A DNA stretch of 64,000 nucleotides, taken from NCBI GenBank assembly GCA_900543805.1, contig UQTE01000009.1:1-64000 (forward strand). The letters run 5' to 3'. Origin of the DNA: an uncultured Sutterella sp. (GTDB lineage Bacteria; Pseudomonadota; Gammaproteobacteria; Burkholderiales; Burkholderiaceae_F). The position numbers and the translations under genes are program-made. Shown in pieces: positions 20,265-29,394 of the stretch. The notes under the pieces were generated by a model. The model had not been told where the DNA came from and did no database searches. It was given only the letters and a program-made list of their open reading frames with translations. The stretch's first letter is position 1. Each line of letters opens with the position of its first letter.

Positions 20265-20738
20265 TCAGACGCTCAGCACGCCCGGACCCTGCATCCAGGA
20301 GAGGTCGGCGGGCGCGGCGACGGCCTCGTCCGACTCGGAGAAGGCCGCGCGAAGCTTTTGGACGCGGTCGGCCGTTCTGAGAAGGAGCGCCTCGAAGTCG
20401 CCGTAGGAAAGCTTGCTGAGTCGAACCCACACGCTGTAGACGAGGGCCGAGCCGTCGGGGAGAAGCCCCAGAACGCCCTCGCCCGTTTCCCGCGAGAAGG
20501 CGTTCATCTTGAGCGCCTTTTCGCAAAGGGCGAGCCGTTCGGCCTCGCCTTCGGGTCGTTTCGCCACCGTCGACGCGAGAACGAGATCGTCCGTCGCCGG
20601 GAAATGGCGAAGCGTGAGCGCCGTGCCGTCCAAGGACAAAAAGAGGGTTCCTTCGTCGGTGAGGGCGAGCTCGGGGAGGCCCGCGGCCTTCCCGAAGGTC
20701 GTGAGGAACTCTTCGATGCGGTTCGTTTCGTAAGACAT
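20265..20738 (-). CDS. CesT-family type III secretion chaperone
   Basis: A 157-residue acidic protein with the alpha-beta pattern of class I T3SS chaperones: an N-terminal helix (RIEEFLTTFGKAAGLPEL), short beta strands (GTLFLSLDG, ALTLRHFP), a central helix and a C-terminal helix. It starts ten bases after sctU and follows GAGGAAAAG, so it is the last gene of the sct operon proper. Such chaperones bind the N-terminal regions of effectors as dimers. Its most likely client is the large protein at 17692-19296, although the UbiB-like kinase is also possible. Confidence 0.75.
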   Translation of the reverse strand: MSYETNRIEEFLTTFGKAAGLPELALTDEGTLFLSLDGTALTLRHFPATDDLVLASTVAKRPEGEAERLALCEKALKMNAFSRETGEGVLGLLPDGSALVYSVWVRLSKLSYGDFEALLLRTADRVQKLRAAFSESDEAVAAPADLSWMQGPGVLSV

Positions 20739-20748
20739 GTTCTTTTCC

Positions 20749-21792
20749 TCAGTTGGGCCGCTCGAGGCTCTTCACCCAGCGAAGCACTTCGGCGACGGGC
20801 TCGAGCAGGTCGCGCGGCACGTAGTTGTTTTCGACGCCCTCGCTGTAGAGCGCGCGGGCGAGCGGAACGTTCCGCATGATCGGAATCCCCTCTTCCTTGG
20901 CGACCTCGATCATGCGCTGCGCCAGCGCCCCCTCGCCCTTGGCGAGAATGACGGGGAGCGGCGTCTTTTCCTCGTCGTAGTCGAGCGCCACGGCATAGTG
21001 CGTGGGGTTCGTGACGAGGACCTTTGCGCGGCGGACGTTTCCGAGCGCGTTCTGATTCATGAGTTCGCGGTAGAGCTGCTTGCGCTGACCACGGATCTGC
21101 GGATCGCCCTCGGTGTCCTTGTACTCGCGCTTCACTTCGTCGATGCTCATCATGTGTTCGTGCGTCCACTTGTACTTTTGATAGAGATAGTCGAGCACCG
21201 CCACGATCGCAAACGCCCCCGCCGAATAGAGAAGGAGTTCGCCGACGGCCGAGCCGATCACGCCCCACATGGCCCCCAAGCCCCCCTTGGGGATTTGAAA
21301 GAGCACGGGAAGATAGTCGGAGAAGACGAGCCAGACGATCCCGGTCAAGACCGTCACCTTCACGATGTTCTTCGCGAATTCGAAGAGGTTCTTCATCGAG
21401 AAGACGCGCTTGAACCAGCGCGTCGGACTCAGGTTCTCAAGCTTCGGGGCCGCCGCCTTCGGGGCGAAGAGAAAGCCGGTTTCGGCGAGAAGCACCATAA
21501 GCGCCACGCCCATCACGAGCCCCACCACGGGGAAGACGATCCCGAGCGAGACGTCGATGACAAGCGAGACGGATTTGGAGAGCGCCTCCTCGTAGGGAAG
21601 ATGAAAGACCTCCATGGGGACCGTCGTCATCTGCACGAGCTCCTCCCAGACGGTCTCGCCGTTTCCGATCGCGTAGAGCGCAAAGGCGAGCACCGTCGCC
21701 GCGGGGGCAAGGTCCTGCCCCTTGGCGATGTCGCCCTTTTCGCGCGAATCCCGAATGCGTTTCGGTGTGGGTTGTTCGGTCTTTTCACTCAT
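20749..21792 (-). CDS. sctU: T3SS export apparatus switch protein SctU
   Basis: A 347-residue FlhB/YscU homologue: a basic N-terminus (KTEQPTPKRIRDSREKG), four membrane helices (within ~30-210) and a cytoplasmic autoprotease domain with the self-cleaving NPTH motif at residues 262-265. Cleavage between Asn and Pro drives the change in substrate class from needle subunits to translocators. The start overlaps the sctT stop by four bases, and the gene order R-[V-W]-S-T-U follows the canonical export gate order apart from the inserted pair. Confidence 0.97.
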   Translation of the reverse strand: MSEKTEQPTPKRIRDSREKGDIAKGQDLAPAATVLAFALYAIGNGETVWEELVQMTTVPMEVFHLPYEEALSKSVSLVIDVSLGIVFPVVGLVMGVALMVLLAETGFLFAPKAAAPKLENLSPTRWFKRVFSMKNLFEFAKNIVKVTVLTGIVWLVFSDYLPVLFQIPKGGLGAMWGVIGSAVGELLLYSAGAFAIVAVLDYLYQKYKWTHEHMMSIDEVKREYKDTEGDPQIRGQRKQLYRELMNQNALGNVRRAKVLVTNPTHYAVALDYDEEKTPLPVILAKGEGALAQRMIEVAKEEGIPIMRNVPLARALYSEGVENNYVPRDLLEPVAEVLRWVKSLERPN

Positions 21793-22604
21793 GGCATCAT
21801 CGCCCGAAGCGCCGAAACGTCAATGCCGAAGAGCGCGAAGCGCTCGGGGGCGTCCGACATGAGGACGGCAAAGTAGAAGATCAAAAGGAAGGACGCGAGC
21901 GCGCACTTGATCGGAAGCGACAGGATGTAGACGTTCAACTGCGACGCAAAGCGGTTGATGAGCCCGAGCGCGATGTCGGTGAAGAGGCACGCGAGCACCA
22001 CGGGCGCCGAAATCAAAAGGGCCGAGGCCGCCAACCGCGCCACGCTCTCGCCGAAATGAAGGGCCGCCGCGGTGTTGCGGAAGAATTCCATCGGAAGGGC
22101 CTCGGCGACGGGCCACCATTCATAGGTGCTGTAGACGACGCCGAGCATCGCGAGAAAGGCGCCCGACGCAAAGAAGAGGACCGCCACGCTCTGAAAGAGG
22201 AAGGACCCCGTGGGAGACGTCTGGTCCCCCGTCAGGGGATCGGCCCCCATCGCCTGCGCGGCGCCGCGCTGATTGTCGATGAAGAGCCCCGCGCTCTCGA
22301 CCGCCCAGAAGACGAGCCCGGCCGTCCAGCCGAGGACGAATCCAAGGAAGATTTCCTTCAAAAGAAGCCCGCCGAGGAGCGCGAGCGCGCCCGGAGAGAG
22401 CGGCGAAAAGACGGGCATGGTGGAAACCACCGTCGGATGCACGACGAGATAAAGCGCCATCACCACGGCCGAGCGGACCGTCATGTTCAGGACCTGATTC
22501 CCCATGAAGGGCGCCACCGCGGCGAAGACCATGAGCCGCGTGGAGCCGAGGAGAAAGGCCTGAAAATGGGTCGTCAGGTCGTACTGAAGCAAAAAGTCGA
22601 GCAT
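21789..22604 (-). CDS. sctT: T3SS export gate protein SctT
   Basis: A 271-residue multispan membrane protein of the FliR/YscT family, part of the R5-S4-T1 export gate. About six to eight hydrophobic helices cover the whole length, with the family's NQRGAAQAMGADPLTG segment in the middle. The ATG at 22604 is preferred to upstream codons because GGAGCGG precedes it and family members start with a short polar N-terminus (MLDFLLQYDL). It overlaps sctU by four bases. Confidence 0.95.
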   Translation of the reverse strand: MLDFLLQYDLTTHFQAFLLGSTRLMVFAAVAPFMGNQVLNMTVRSAVVMALYLVVHPTVVSTMPVFSPLSPGALALLGGLLLKEIFLGFVLGWTAGLVFWAVESAGLFIDNQRGAAQAMGADPLTGDQTSPTGSFLFQSVAVLFFASGAFLAMLGVVYSTYEWWPVAEALPMEFFRNTAAALHFGESVARLAASALLISAPVVLACLFTDIALGLINRFASQLNVYILSLPIKCALASFLLIFYFAVLMSDAPERFALFGIDVSALRAMMP

Positions 22605-22617
22605 CCCTTGCCGCTCC

Positions 22618-22881
22618 TTACCGCAGGAGGTGGAAGGTGTCGAAAATTTCGCTCGCAAAGCGCAGGATTTCGCCCGACATCCAGCCGCCGAGAACGAAGA
22701 TCGTCCCGACGACGGCGATGAGCTTCACGCCGAAGACGAGCGTCTGCTCCTGCAGCTGCGTCACCGCCTGAATGAGACTCAGGAGAATCCCGATCACCGA
22801 GGCGATCAGGATGGGCGGAAGCGAAATCATGAGAACGAGGTATAGACACTCGCTCGCATATTCCATCGCCATCGGGTTCAT
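22618..22881 (-). CDS. sctS: T3SS export gate protein SctS
   Basis: An 87-residue protein with two membrane helices, the usual FliQ/YscS size and form (LMISLPPILIASVIGILLSL, then KLIAVVGTIFVLGGW). It contributes four copies to the export gate. Its ATG shares one base with the stop codon of the upstream anti-sigma-type kinase gene (TAATG), and GGAGG lies about nine bases before it, so the two are translationally linked. Confidence 0.95.
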   Translation of the reverse strand: MNPMAMEYASECLYLVLMISLPPILIASVIGILLSLIQAVTQLQEQTLVFGVKLIAVVGTIFVLGGWMSGEILRFASEIFDTFHLLR

Positions 22882-23321
22882 TACGATGCCTCCGTCGGAC
22901 GGAAATAGATGTGGATCGTGTTGGCGCCCTCTTCATAGGCCCATTCCTGACGGGCCGAGACCTGCTTGATGAGGAAGATCCCGAGACCGCCCACGGGACG
23001 CGCCTCGACGTCGAGCGTGAGGTCGGGGTCGGGCACCTCTTCGAAGGGATTGAAGGGTTCGCCCCAGTCGCGCACGGTGAAGACGAGCCAGTCTCCCGCG
23101 CCCGATTCCGCCGCGGGAGCGGGCACGGTCTCGAGGTTGATCTGGGCCTCGCCCGTGTCGCCTTCGGGATAGGCGTAGCTGAAGACGTTCACGAGAAGCT
23201 CCTCGGCGACGAGCTGAACGTTGTTCCACTGGTCCGCAAAGCGGGCGGGCAGGTTCTCGCGAAGATAGGTTTTGCAGGGCTCGAGGTTCTCCAGCCTGGC
23301 CGGCACTCGAATGGAAGGCAT
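22881..23321 (-). CDS. RsbW/BtrW-type anti-sigma factor serine kinase
   Basis: A 146-residue HATPase domain of the GHKL family that phosphorylates STAS antagonists. The N box is EELLVNVFSY (Glu40-Glu41, Asn45), the G1 box DWGEPFNP and the G2 box GGLGIFLIK; it has no sensor or other domain. In partner switches of this type the kinase binds its target regulator unless released by the unphosphorylated antagonist, encoded just upstream here. The ATG at 23321 follows GGAGGTGACC. Bordetella bsc loci carry the related btrU-btrV-btrW genes; here the kinase sits inside the export gate operon between sctR and sctS. Its sequestered target is not identifiable. Confidence 0.88.
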   Translation of the reverse strand: MPSIRVPARLENLEPCKTYLRENLPARFADQWNNVQLVAEELLVNVFSYAYPEGDTGEAQINLETVPAPAAESGAGDWLVFTVRDWGEPFNPFEEVPDPDLTLDVEARPVGGLGIFLIKQVSARQEWAYEEGANTIHIYFRPTEAS

Positions 23322-23349
23322 GGTCACCTCCGAATCAAAGGGTTGAACG

Positions 23350-23685
23350 TCAGGCGAGGTCCTCGACCGCCGAGGCGGTGTCGGGCGCGGTGCGGAGGAT
23401 GTTCGTGAAGCCCGAGAGCTTGAACATTTCCGCGACCATCGAGCGTAGGTCGGAAAAGATCACCTGAACGTTTCCGGCCCGGGCGGTCTTCGAGAGCATC
23501 AGAATGCCGCGCAGTCCCGCGGAGCTGATGTATTCGATGCCGCCCAAGTCGACGACGAGCTTCGTTGCGCCCGCGTCGAGCGCGGCCTTCCATTCGGCGT
23601 CGAAGTCGGCGACGGAGGCCGCGTCAAGGCTCCCCGAGAGCGCGATGACGGTGACGTCCGAAACCTGAGAATTCACAATCTGCAT
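23350..23685 (-). CDS. STAS-domain anti-anti-sigma factor (RsbV/BtrV type)
   Basis: A 111-residue single STAS domain. The phosphorylation loop reads YISSAGLRG, with Ser55 the expected phosphorylated residue by alignment with the SpoIIAA/RsbV pattern. Dephosphorylated, it should bind the kinase encoded next door and free that kinase's target. It lies 34 bases after sctR and 28 bases before the kinase gene on the same strand. Its phosphatase is probably the PP2C protein at 48351-50297. Confidence 0.9.
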   Translation of the reverse strand: MQIVNSQVSDVTVIALSGSLDAASVADFDAEWKAALDAGATKLVVDLGGIEYISSAGLRGILMLSKTARAGNVQVIFSDLRSMVAEMFKLSGFTNILRTAPDTASAVEDLA

Positions 23686-23719
23686 GGCGTATGTCCAAAG
23701 GGCCGGAAGGCGTCCGGCC

Positions 23720-24370
23720 TCAGCGATAACTCAATAGAAGTCCCTGCGTGATCTTGAGCCACCCGTCGAGCGTCACGAAAAGCAGCAGCTTGAACGGGAG
23801 TGAAATCGTCATGGGCGAAACCATCATCATGCCCATGGCAAGGAGAATGTTCGAAATGATCAGGTCGATCGCGATGAAGGCGAGATAGAGGACGAACCCG
23901 ATCTGAAAGGCCTTCGTCAGTTCCGTGATCGTGAAGGAGGGAATCAGGACCGCCCAGTCGTCGCTCTTCACCGAGTCGCGCATCTCTTCGGGCCAGATGC
24001 GCTGCGCGGTCGAGACGAACATGTTCGAGACGCGCTCGTCGGTGTTGACCGTAAGAAAGTGCTTCAAGGGAGGCGACACCTTTTCCGCGACCGCGAAGAC
24101 TTCCGTCGGGGCGATCGCCTCGCGTCCGGCCGTCTCTTTCTCAAGAAGCGCCATCGTGTCGTAGCCCACGGGCGCCATGATGAAGACGGTGAGGACCATG
24201 GCGAGGCCGTTGATCACCATCTGCGGCGGAATCTGCTGCACGCCCAAGGCGTTGCGCACGAGAAGGAGGACCACCACGATCTTCACGTAGGAGGTCGCCA
24301 TCATGAGAAAGAGCGGCATGATCCCCAGCCCGACGCCGAGGACGATGAGCCATACGGGATCAAAGCCCAT
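23720..24370 (-). CDS. sctR: T3SS export gate protein SctR
   Basis: A 216-residue FliP/YscR homologue with four membrane helices and the family segments SYVKIVVVLLLVRNALG near the N-terminus and IPSFTITELTKAFQIGF before the last helix pair. Five copies form the export gate core. The ATG at 24370 lies inside the end of sctQ (11-base overlap); the family has a short periplasmic N-terminus, which fits MGFDPVWL rather than the longer frame. Confidence 0.96.
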   Translation of the reverse strand: MGFDPVWLIVLGVGLGIMPLFLMMATSYVKIVVVLLLVRNALGVQQIPPQMVINGLAMVLTVFIMAPVGYDTMALLEKETAGREAIAPTEVFAVAEKVSPPLKHFLTVNTDERVSNMFVSTAQRIWPEEMRDSVKSDDWAVLIPSFTITELTKAFQIGFVLYLAFIAIDLIISNILLAMGMMMVSPMTISLPFKLLLFVTLDGWLKITQGLLLSYR

Positions 24371-25433
24371 TCGTTTCCCCTTCCGGCTTTTCGGCTTCTT
24401 CCGGCGCGGCGGCAACGGGTCCGGCCGCGGCCGCTTCGAGGAGTTCGACGCCGAGCGTGCCGTTGAGGTCCACGAGACGCCCCTTCGCGACGCGGCGGCC
24501 GTTGGCGCGGATCGTGACGGGCGCTTCCGGGTCGACGGTGAGCGGCAGAACCGTGCCCGCGCGCATGCGCGAGAGTTCGCCGAGCGTTACGCGGCGCTCT
24601 TCGAGCGAAAAGGAGAGTTCCACGGTCAGTTCTTCGACTGCATCCATGACGGTTTCCTCCAAGGGATGAAATTCTTCGGCCAGAAACACCCGGCCGTTCT
24701 CAATTTGGGCCGCGGCGGCCAAGAGGCGTTTGCCCGGGGACGAAACTTCCACGCGGACTTCGTCGCCCGCGAACCATTCGTCGGGAACGAGCACGTCCCC
24801 CGCCGCAAGATTCCGGTAGTCCGCAACGGGCAGCGCCAGGCGCCCCGCCCTTCTTTCGAGGCGGAAGGGAACGGCCGTGAGCGCCCCCGTCAAGAAGTCG
24901 GATGCCTGCGCGGGCACGCTGCGAAACCGTTCGACAAGCGCAAGGGCCGCGTCCAGCGGCACGGATTCTTCGGGGCGAAGGAGAAGGAGCGTCTGCCGTT
25001 CCCCGACGGCAAGACGAAGCGCAAAGGGGGCCGACACCGTCGCCCCGTTCGAGTTTTGATAGTCCGACGCCTTCACGACGGCGCCCGTGAGCGCCGAGAA
25101 GCCCTTCGCAAATGCCCCGCAGAGCGCTTCGGCGACGAGGCCGAGAAGAGGCTCGGGCAAGGACTCGGGTTCAAGCTTCTGCAGGGCCTCTTCGGCAAAA
25201 AGCGGATGCAGCGGCAAAAGCGCGCGGTTTTCGAAGTACGCCCGCCAGGGGTGTCCGTCGATCGCGAGCACGAGTTCGGCAACGGGCGCGAAGGCGGTCT
25301 CGCGGGGGAAGACCTCCAGCACCGCCGGGACGTCCTTTCCGAAGGAAAACGAGACGGGAAGGCGCTCGAGCAGAGCGTTTCGAAGGGGCATCGCCCAGGC
25401 TTCGAAGGTCGGAAGGATGTAACTCTTCGGCAT
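24360..25433 (-). CDS. sctQ: T3SS sorting platform (C-ring) protein SctQ
   Basis: A 357-residue protein in the position and size range of YscQ/SctQ. The N-terminal two thirds are poorly conserved, as usual; the last 80 residues form a SpoA/SPOA surface-presentation domain (VELSFSLEERRVTLGELSRM ... GVELLE). SctQ with SctK and SctL makes the cytoplasmic pods that sort substrates. The ATG at 25433 has GGAGGAGAAA upstream. Many SctQ genes also make a short C-terminal product from an internal start; none stands out here. Confidence 0.88.
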   Translation of the reverse strand: MPKSYILPTFEAWAMPLRNALLERLPVSFSFGKDVPAVLEVFPRETAFAPVAELVLAIDGHPWRAYFENRALLPLHPLFAEEALQKLEPESLPEPLLGLVAEALCGAFAKGFSALTGAVVKASDYQNSNGATVSAPFALRLAVGERQTLLLLRPEESVPLDAALALVERFRSVPAQASDFLTGALTAVPFRLERRAGRLALPVADYRNLAAGDVLVPDEWFAGDEVRVEVSSPGKRLLAAAAQIENGRVFLAEEFHPLEETVMDAVEELTVELSFSLEERRVTLGELSRMRAGTVLPLTVDPEAPVTIRANGRRVAKGRLVDLNGTLGVELLEAAAAGPVAAAPEEAEKPEGETNGL

Positions 25434-25450
25434 GACGATTTCTCCTCCCC

Positions 25451-26197
25451 TCACCATTGGGCCGATTCATCGAAAAGACCGCGTCCGCGCGACTCGCGAC
25501 GGGCGTCGTTTTCCTCCCGATCGGTTTCTTTTTGAAGTTCCACGAGCACGGGAAGCGTTTCGCGTCCCGAAAGACGCGCCTCGAGTTCCGCGCGGACCGA
25601 GACGATCGTCTGGAAGGCCGCCGCGTCGTTCGTGTGAATGCGTACCGTGAGCTGACCGCCCGCGTCGCGCGCGAGCGTGATTTCGGTGTTTTTGAGCACC
25701 GCGTCCTGAATCTGCAGGCGCACTTCGGTCTTTCCGCTCTCGGGACGGCTCACGAGAATGCGGGAGACGAGCGTCTCGAGCGCTTCGTTTGAGGCAGCGC
25801 CCTCGGCTGCGGCCGGACCCGCAGTCTGCGCGGTTCCTTCGGCAGCTTGCCCCGTGCCGCCTACGCCCCGGAAAAGCGACGCGAGAAAGTCCTGCGCCTT
25901 CCGGGCGTCGGGATCGGTCATCATCGCATCGTCGGGGCGGGCGCCGCGGGCGGTTTCCCCTTCCGTACGGGCGCGCGAAGAGGTTTCGGTCCTCTCCCCT
26001 TCTCCCGTTTTTTGAGAAAAATCCGACCTTTCGTCCGAAGTCTTTCGCCGCGCCTCGTCCGCTTCGCCCCGCATCGCGCGCTGAAAGGCCGCGACGTCGT
26101 CGCGTGAAGCGGGCGGACGGTCCGCCTCGCTTCGACCCGCCTGCGGACTTTCCGCAGAAATACCGGCGGAGCGCAAATTTTCAAGAGTGTTCGTCAT
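25451..26197 (-). CDS. sctP: Probable needle-length regulator SctP
   Basis: A 248-residue protein between sctO and sctQ, the fixed position of the needle-length/substrate-switch protein. The N-terminal 150 residues are rich in Arg, Glu, Ala and Thr and look unstructured. The C-terminal ~100 residues form a compact domain (KTEVRLQIQDAVLKNTEITL ... VRIHTNDAAAFQTIVSV) resembling FliK/HrpP T3S4 modules. It is short compared with Yersinia YscP (about 500 residues), which would predict a shorter needle if the ruler model applies. ATG 26197 follows GGAAGATCAAG. Confidence 0.75.
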   Translation of the reverse strand: MTNTLENLRSAGISAESPQAGRSEADRPPASRDDVAAFQRAMRGEADEARRKTSDERSDFSQKTGEGERTETSSRARTEGETARGARPDDAMMTDPDARKAQDFLASLFRGVGGTGQAAEGTAQTAGPAAAEGAASNEALETLVSRILVSRPESGKTEVRLQIQDAVLKNTEITLARDAGGQLTVRIHTNDAAAFQTIVSVRAELEARLSGRETLPVLVELQKETDREENDARRESRGRGLFDESAQW

Positions 26198-26231
26198 GTT
26201 CTTGATCTTCCTTCCTTCCGGGACACGGGGT

Positions 26232-26729
26232 TTATGCGCCGTCGGGGGCTTCCGCCCCGAAGCGGTTGACGGGTTTGAATTCTTCGAGCGCCCGGTCCTG
26301 GGCCTGCTCTTCGAGTTTTTTGGCCTCCTCCATCCAAAGGGAGCGGTGTTTCTCCATTTTCGCACAGCTTTTTCGGGCCTGGAGAGCGGCCTTCTTCGTT
26401 TCCTCGAGCGTGCGGCGCGAGGTTTCGACCTGCTTTCGGGCTTCGTCGAGCGACATTTCGCGCTCGAGTTCTTCCGAAGCGAGGAGGGCGAGATTCTTGT
26501 GAAAACCTTCGAGACCTTCGATCGTGGTCTTCTGTCCGATGAGCCCATCGTAGCGGCGCGAGACCTCTTCGGCGTACCAGACGCGCCAGCGCTCAAGCGC
26601 CTCCTCCTCCCTCTTCACCGCTTCTTCGGCGACGCGGCAGTCGTTCTGCGCGGCCGCAACGCGCCGACCGGCGCTCTCTTCTCGAAAGCGTCGCAGCGAA
26701 AGAAGCGATTCGAGGGGATAGGCTTCCAT
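26232..26729 (-). CDS. sctO: T3SS stalk protein SctO
   Basis: A 165-residue, almost wholly helical protein with long heptad-rich segments (residues ~10-140), as expected for the YscO/FliJ coiled-coil stalk that joins the ATPase hexamer to the SctV ring. It starts 12 bases after sctN on the same strand and precedes sctP. Sequence identity to other SctO proteins is always low, so the call depends on structure and position. Confidence 0.85.
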   Translation of the reverse strand: MEAYPLESLLSLRRFREESAGRRVAAAQNDCRVAEEAVKREEEALERWRVWYAEEVSRRYDGLIGQKTTIEGLEGFHKNLALLASEELEREMSLDEARKQVETSRRTLEETKKAALQARKSCAKMEKHRSLWMEEAKKLEEQAQDRALEEFKPVNRFGAEAPDGA

Positions 26730-26741
26730 GGCGCGGCCCTT

Positions 26742-28058
26742 TTACTTCACCGCGGCTTCCAAGGCCGCCACGGTTTCCTCAAACGTGCTCTTTTCGCCGA
26801 GGCCCTGCTTCAGGAAGGCGTTCACGCGGTCCACGTGCGCGATCGCGTCGTCCGCGGCCGGATCGGCGCCCTTCTTGTATTCGCCGATCTGCACGAGGAG
26901 TTCCACTTCCGCGTACTTCGCGAGAATCTGGCGCAGGCGCTGGGCGTTTTTCTTTTGTTCCTTCGTCACGATCGAATTCATGAGTCGCGAGACGCTCTGA
27001 TTCACGTCGATGGCCGGATAGTGGCCCTTCGAAGCGAGCTTTCGCGAAAGCACGATGTGACCGTCCAAAATCGAACGGGTTTCGTCCGCGACCGGTTCCG
27101 TCATGTCGTCGCCTTCGACGAGCACCGTGTAGAGAGCCGTGATCGAGCCCTTGTCGTTGTTGCCCGCGCGCTCCATGAGTTTCGGAAGTTCCGAGAAGAC
27201 CGAAGGCGGAAAGCCCCGTCGGGTCGGCGGTTCCCCCGCCGCGAGACCGATCTCGCGCTGGGCGCGCGCAAAGCGCGTCACCGAGTCCATCATGAGAAGG
27301 ACGCTCTTTCCCTGATCGCGGAAATATTCCGCGATCGCGGTCGACGTGTAGGCGGCCTTGAGACGCTCCATGGACGAGCGGTCCGAGGTCGAGACGACCA
27401 GAACCGACTTCTTACGCCCTTCGGGCCCGATGTCGTTTTCAATGAATTCGCGCACTTCGCGGCCGCGTTCGCCGATGAGCGCCAAGACGCAGACGTCCGC
27501 CGTGCAGCCCTTGAGAATCGTCGAGAGAAGCGTCGACTTGCCGCCGCCCGCGGCGGCGAAAATGCCCATGCGCTGTCCTTCCCCGCAGGTGAGCACCCCG
27601 TCAAGCGACCGGATCCCCAGAGAGAGGGGTTTCGAAATGCGCATGCGCGTCATCGGATTGGGCGCGGGCGCGAAGACCGGATAGTGTTCGCGGCAGCGAA
27701 GCGCGGGCCCGCCGTCCAAGGGTTCGCCGAGACCGTCGAGCGTGCGCCCGAGGAGTTCCAGACCCACGGGAATCGAAAGGATTTCGCCCGTCGGAATCAC
27801 TTCGGTCGCGGGCGACACCCCCTGACAGCTCCCGAGCGGCGACAAAAGCGCCACGTTTCGGATGAAGCCCACGACCTCGGCCTTGAGTTCAAAGGACTCC
27901 CAGGGGTTTTTGAGAAGACAGAGCTCCCCCACCTTCACGCCCGGGACCACGGCCCGGATGATCGTCCCCACGACCTGCTCGACGCGCCCCCGCACGTCGA
28001 TCGTCGTGGTCGTCTGCACGGCTTCTTCGAGAAGCGGTCCGATGTATTCGAATGCCAT
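26742..28058 (-). CDS. sctN: T3SS ATPase SctN
   Basis: A 438-residue F1-beta-like ATPase. The P-loop [12 protein letters not shown] is near residues 163-174. Walker B is [18 protein letters not shown], followed by the T3SS ATPase signature around [20 protein letters not shown]. The C-terminal domain binds chaperone-substrate complexes. It unfolds and releases substrates at the cytoplasmic face. It starts four bases after the sctL stop codon. Confidence 0.97.
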   Translation of the reverse strand: MAFEYIGPLLEEAVQTTTTIDVRGRVEQVVGTIIRAVVPGVKVGELCLLKNPWESFELKAEVVGFIRNVALLSPLGSCQGVSPATEVIPTGEILSIPVGLELLGRTLDGLGEPLDGGPALRCREHYPVFAPAPNPMTRMRISKPLSLGIRSLDGVLTCGEGQRMGIFAAAGGGKSTLLSTILKGCTADVCVLALIGERGREVREFIENDIGPEGRKKSVLVVSTSDRSSMERLKAAYTSTAIAEYFRDQGKSVLLMMDSVTRFARAQREIGLAAGEPPTRRGFPPSVFSELPKLMERAGNNDKGSITALYTVLVEGDDMTEPVADETRSILDGHIVLSRKLASKGHYPAIDVNQSVSRLMNSIVTKEQKKNAQRLRQILAKYAEVELLVQIGEYKKGADPAADDAIAHVDRVNAFLKQGLGEKSTFEETVAALEAAVK

Positions 28059-28061
28059 GAC

Positions 28062-28667
28062 TTACTGCCGAATCTTTGCGCTGAAGGCGTGCTCCAGGGC
28101 CTTGAGCTGCGTGGAAAGCGAAGCGTTGATGACGCCGAGGTCGCTCTCGAGAATGCAGCTGTCGGGCTCGAGCCTCGCATCGGCGACGACCGTGAGGAAG
28201 GACCCCGCCGTCTGGGCGGCGAGCGCCTCGGAGACGACCGGTTCGTCCGACGGAGCCACGCGCACGGTCACCTTCTGCTGTCCGCGCACGTTGGCGAGCG
28301 CCGTCTTCACGATCGCGCGGATGCGGTCCTCGCGGTTCATTTCGCCGAGGATCTTTCTGACCGACTGCATGACGACGTCGACCACCGTGCCTTCGATGCC
28401 TTCGATGAATTCGACGCTCGCCATGGCGGTCTCCATGACCTTTTCCATGTTCTCGAGGCGTCCCGCCTCGAGACCGTCGGCGTAGCCCGCTTCATAACGG
28501 GCCTTGTAGGCTTCCTCGGCCTTGCGTTCGATTTCCGCGGCGCGGGCCTTGGCGGCCTCGATGATCTCGGCCGCTTCGAGGAGCTTCGCGCGTTCGTCGC
28601 GCTTCACCACCTTGACGCCCGGTGCCACCGAGGGCTCGGGTCGGTTCATTTGAAGAGGTTTCGACAC
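28062..28667 (-). CDS. sctL: T3SS ATPase regulator SctL
   Basis: A 201-residue FliH/YscL homologue: a helical, Glu/Ala/Arg-rich N-terminal half with a GxxxG-like segment (ARYEAGYADGLEAGR), then a globular C-terminal domain. It links SctN to SctQ. A GTG start at 28667 is chosen for its AAGGAGAC site; an in-frame ATG at 28649 is the alternative. It overlaps the sctK end by 22 bases. Confidence 0.9.
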   Translation of the reverse strand: MSKPLQMNRPEPSVAPGVKVVKRDERAKLLEAAEIIEAAKARAAEIERKAEEAYKARYEAGYADGLEAGRLENMEKVMETAMASVEFIEGIEGTVVDVVMQSVRKILGEMNREDRIRAIVKTALANVRGQQKVTVRVAPSDEPVVSEALAAQTAGSFLTVVADARLEPDSCILESDLGVINASLSTQLKALEHAFSAKIRQ

Positions 28668-29365
28668 GCTTCGTCTCCTTCGCTCTTAATGAGTTTCAAC
28701 AGAAAGGCGCGCACGCGGCGGCCGAGCTGCGCGTCCTCGGGCGGATCCCCGACCGCCTCCCGGTGCGACGTAAAACGCAGAGCCGTCTTGTCGCGAAGAC
28801 CTTCGGGCCAGTCCGCCCAGAGAAGAACGGCGACCAAGTGCGAAAGCCGCTCGACCGCGTCGGGGAGCGCAAGACCCGCGCAAAAGCGTTTGAGTTCTCC
28901 GGCGAGACTTCCGGCCTGCCAGCGTCCGCGAAGGACCGCATAGCGAAGAAGGTCGTCGCCGAGTTTCGCACGAAGCGCCTCGCGTTCGTCCTTTCGGACG
29001 GTGACGGCGATTTCGGCTCCGTAGACGGCCGCGGCCGCGCGGCGCACCAGACGGTCGAGTTCGTCCTCGGGAATGAGGGCGAAGCGCTCGCTCGTCTCGG
29101 CAAAGCCCCAGTAGTCGTCCCCAGCCTTCTCCTCGGGAGCCGTACGCTCGGCCGCCAGGGCGCAAAGGTCCGAGTGACGGGCGATCAGATCCGCCCAGTC
29201 GACGTCCGTCGGTTCGTCTTTGGAGAGTTCTTCAGCAAAACGCACGCACGGAGACGCCGAAGCCGCCCCGCCGCGGTTGAACGCGACGATGCGGGCGAGA
29301 AGCGCGGGATTCTCTTCGAGAAGCTCGCGGTAGAAGTCCCTTTCAAAGGTCGGCGCCGTCGTCAT
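28646..29365 (-). CDS. sctK: T3SS sorting platform protein SctK
   Basis: A 239-residue soluble protein between sctJ and sctL, the place of yscK. Family members (YscK/OrgA/MxiK) are weakly conserved helical proteins of about 200-240 residues that connect the inner-membrane ring to SctQ. No other domain is visible, so the call depends mostly on gene order and size. Confidence 0.78.
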   Translation of the reverse strand: MTTAPTFERDFYRELLEENPALLARIVAFNRGGAASASPCVRFAEELSKDEPTDVDWADLIARHSDLCALAAERTAPEEKAGDDYWGFAETSERFALIPEDELDRLVRRAAAAVYGAEIAVTVRKDEREALRAKLGDDLLRYAVLRGRWQAGSLAGELKRFCAGLALPDAVERLSHLVAVLLWADWPEGLRDKTALRFTSHREAVGDPPEDAQLGRRVRAFLLKLIKSEGDEACRNLFK

Positions 29366-29394
29366 GGAAATCCTTTTGCGTTACGCGGAGCGCT

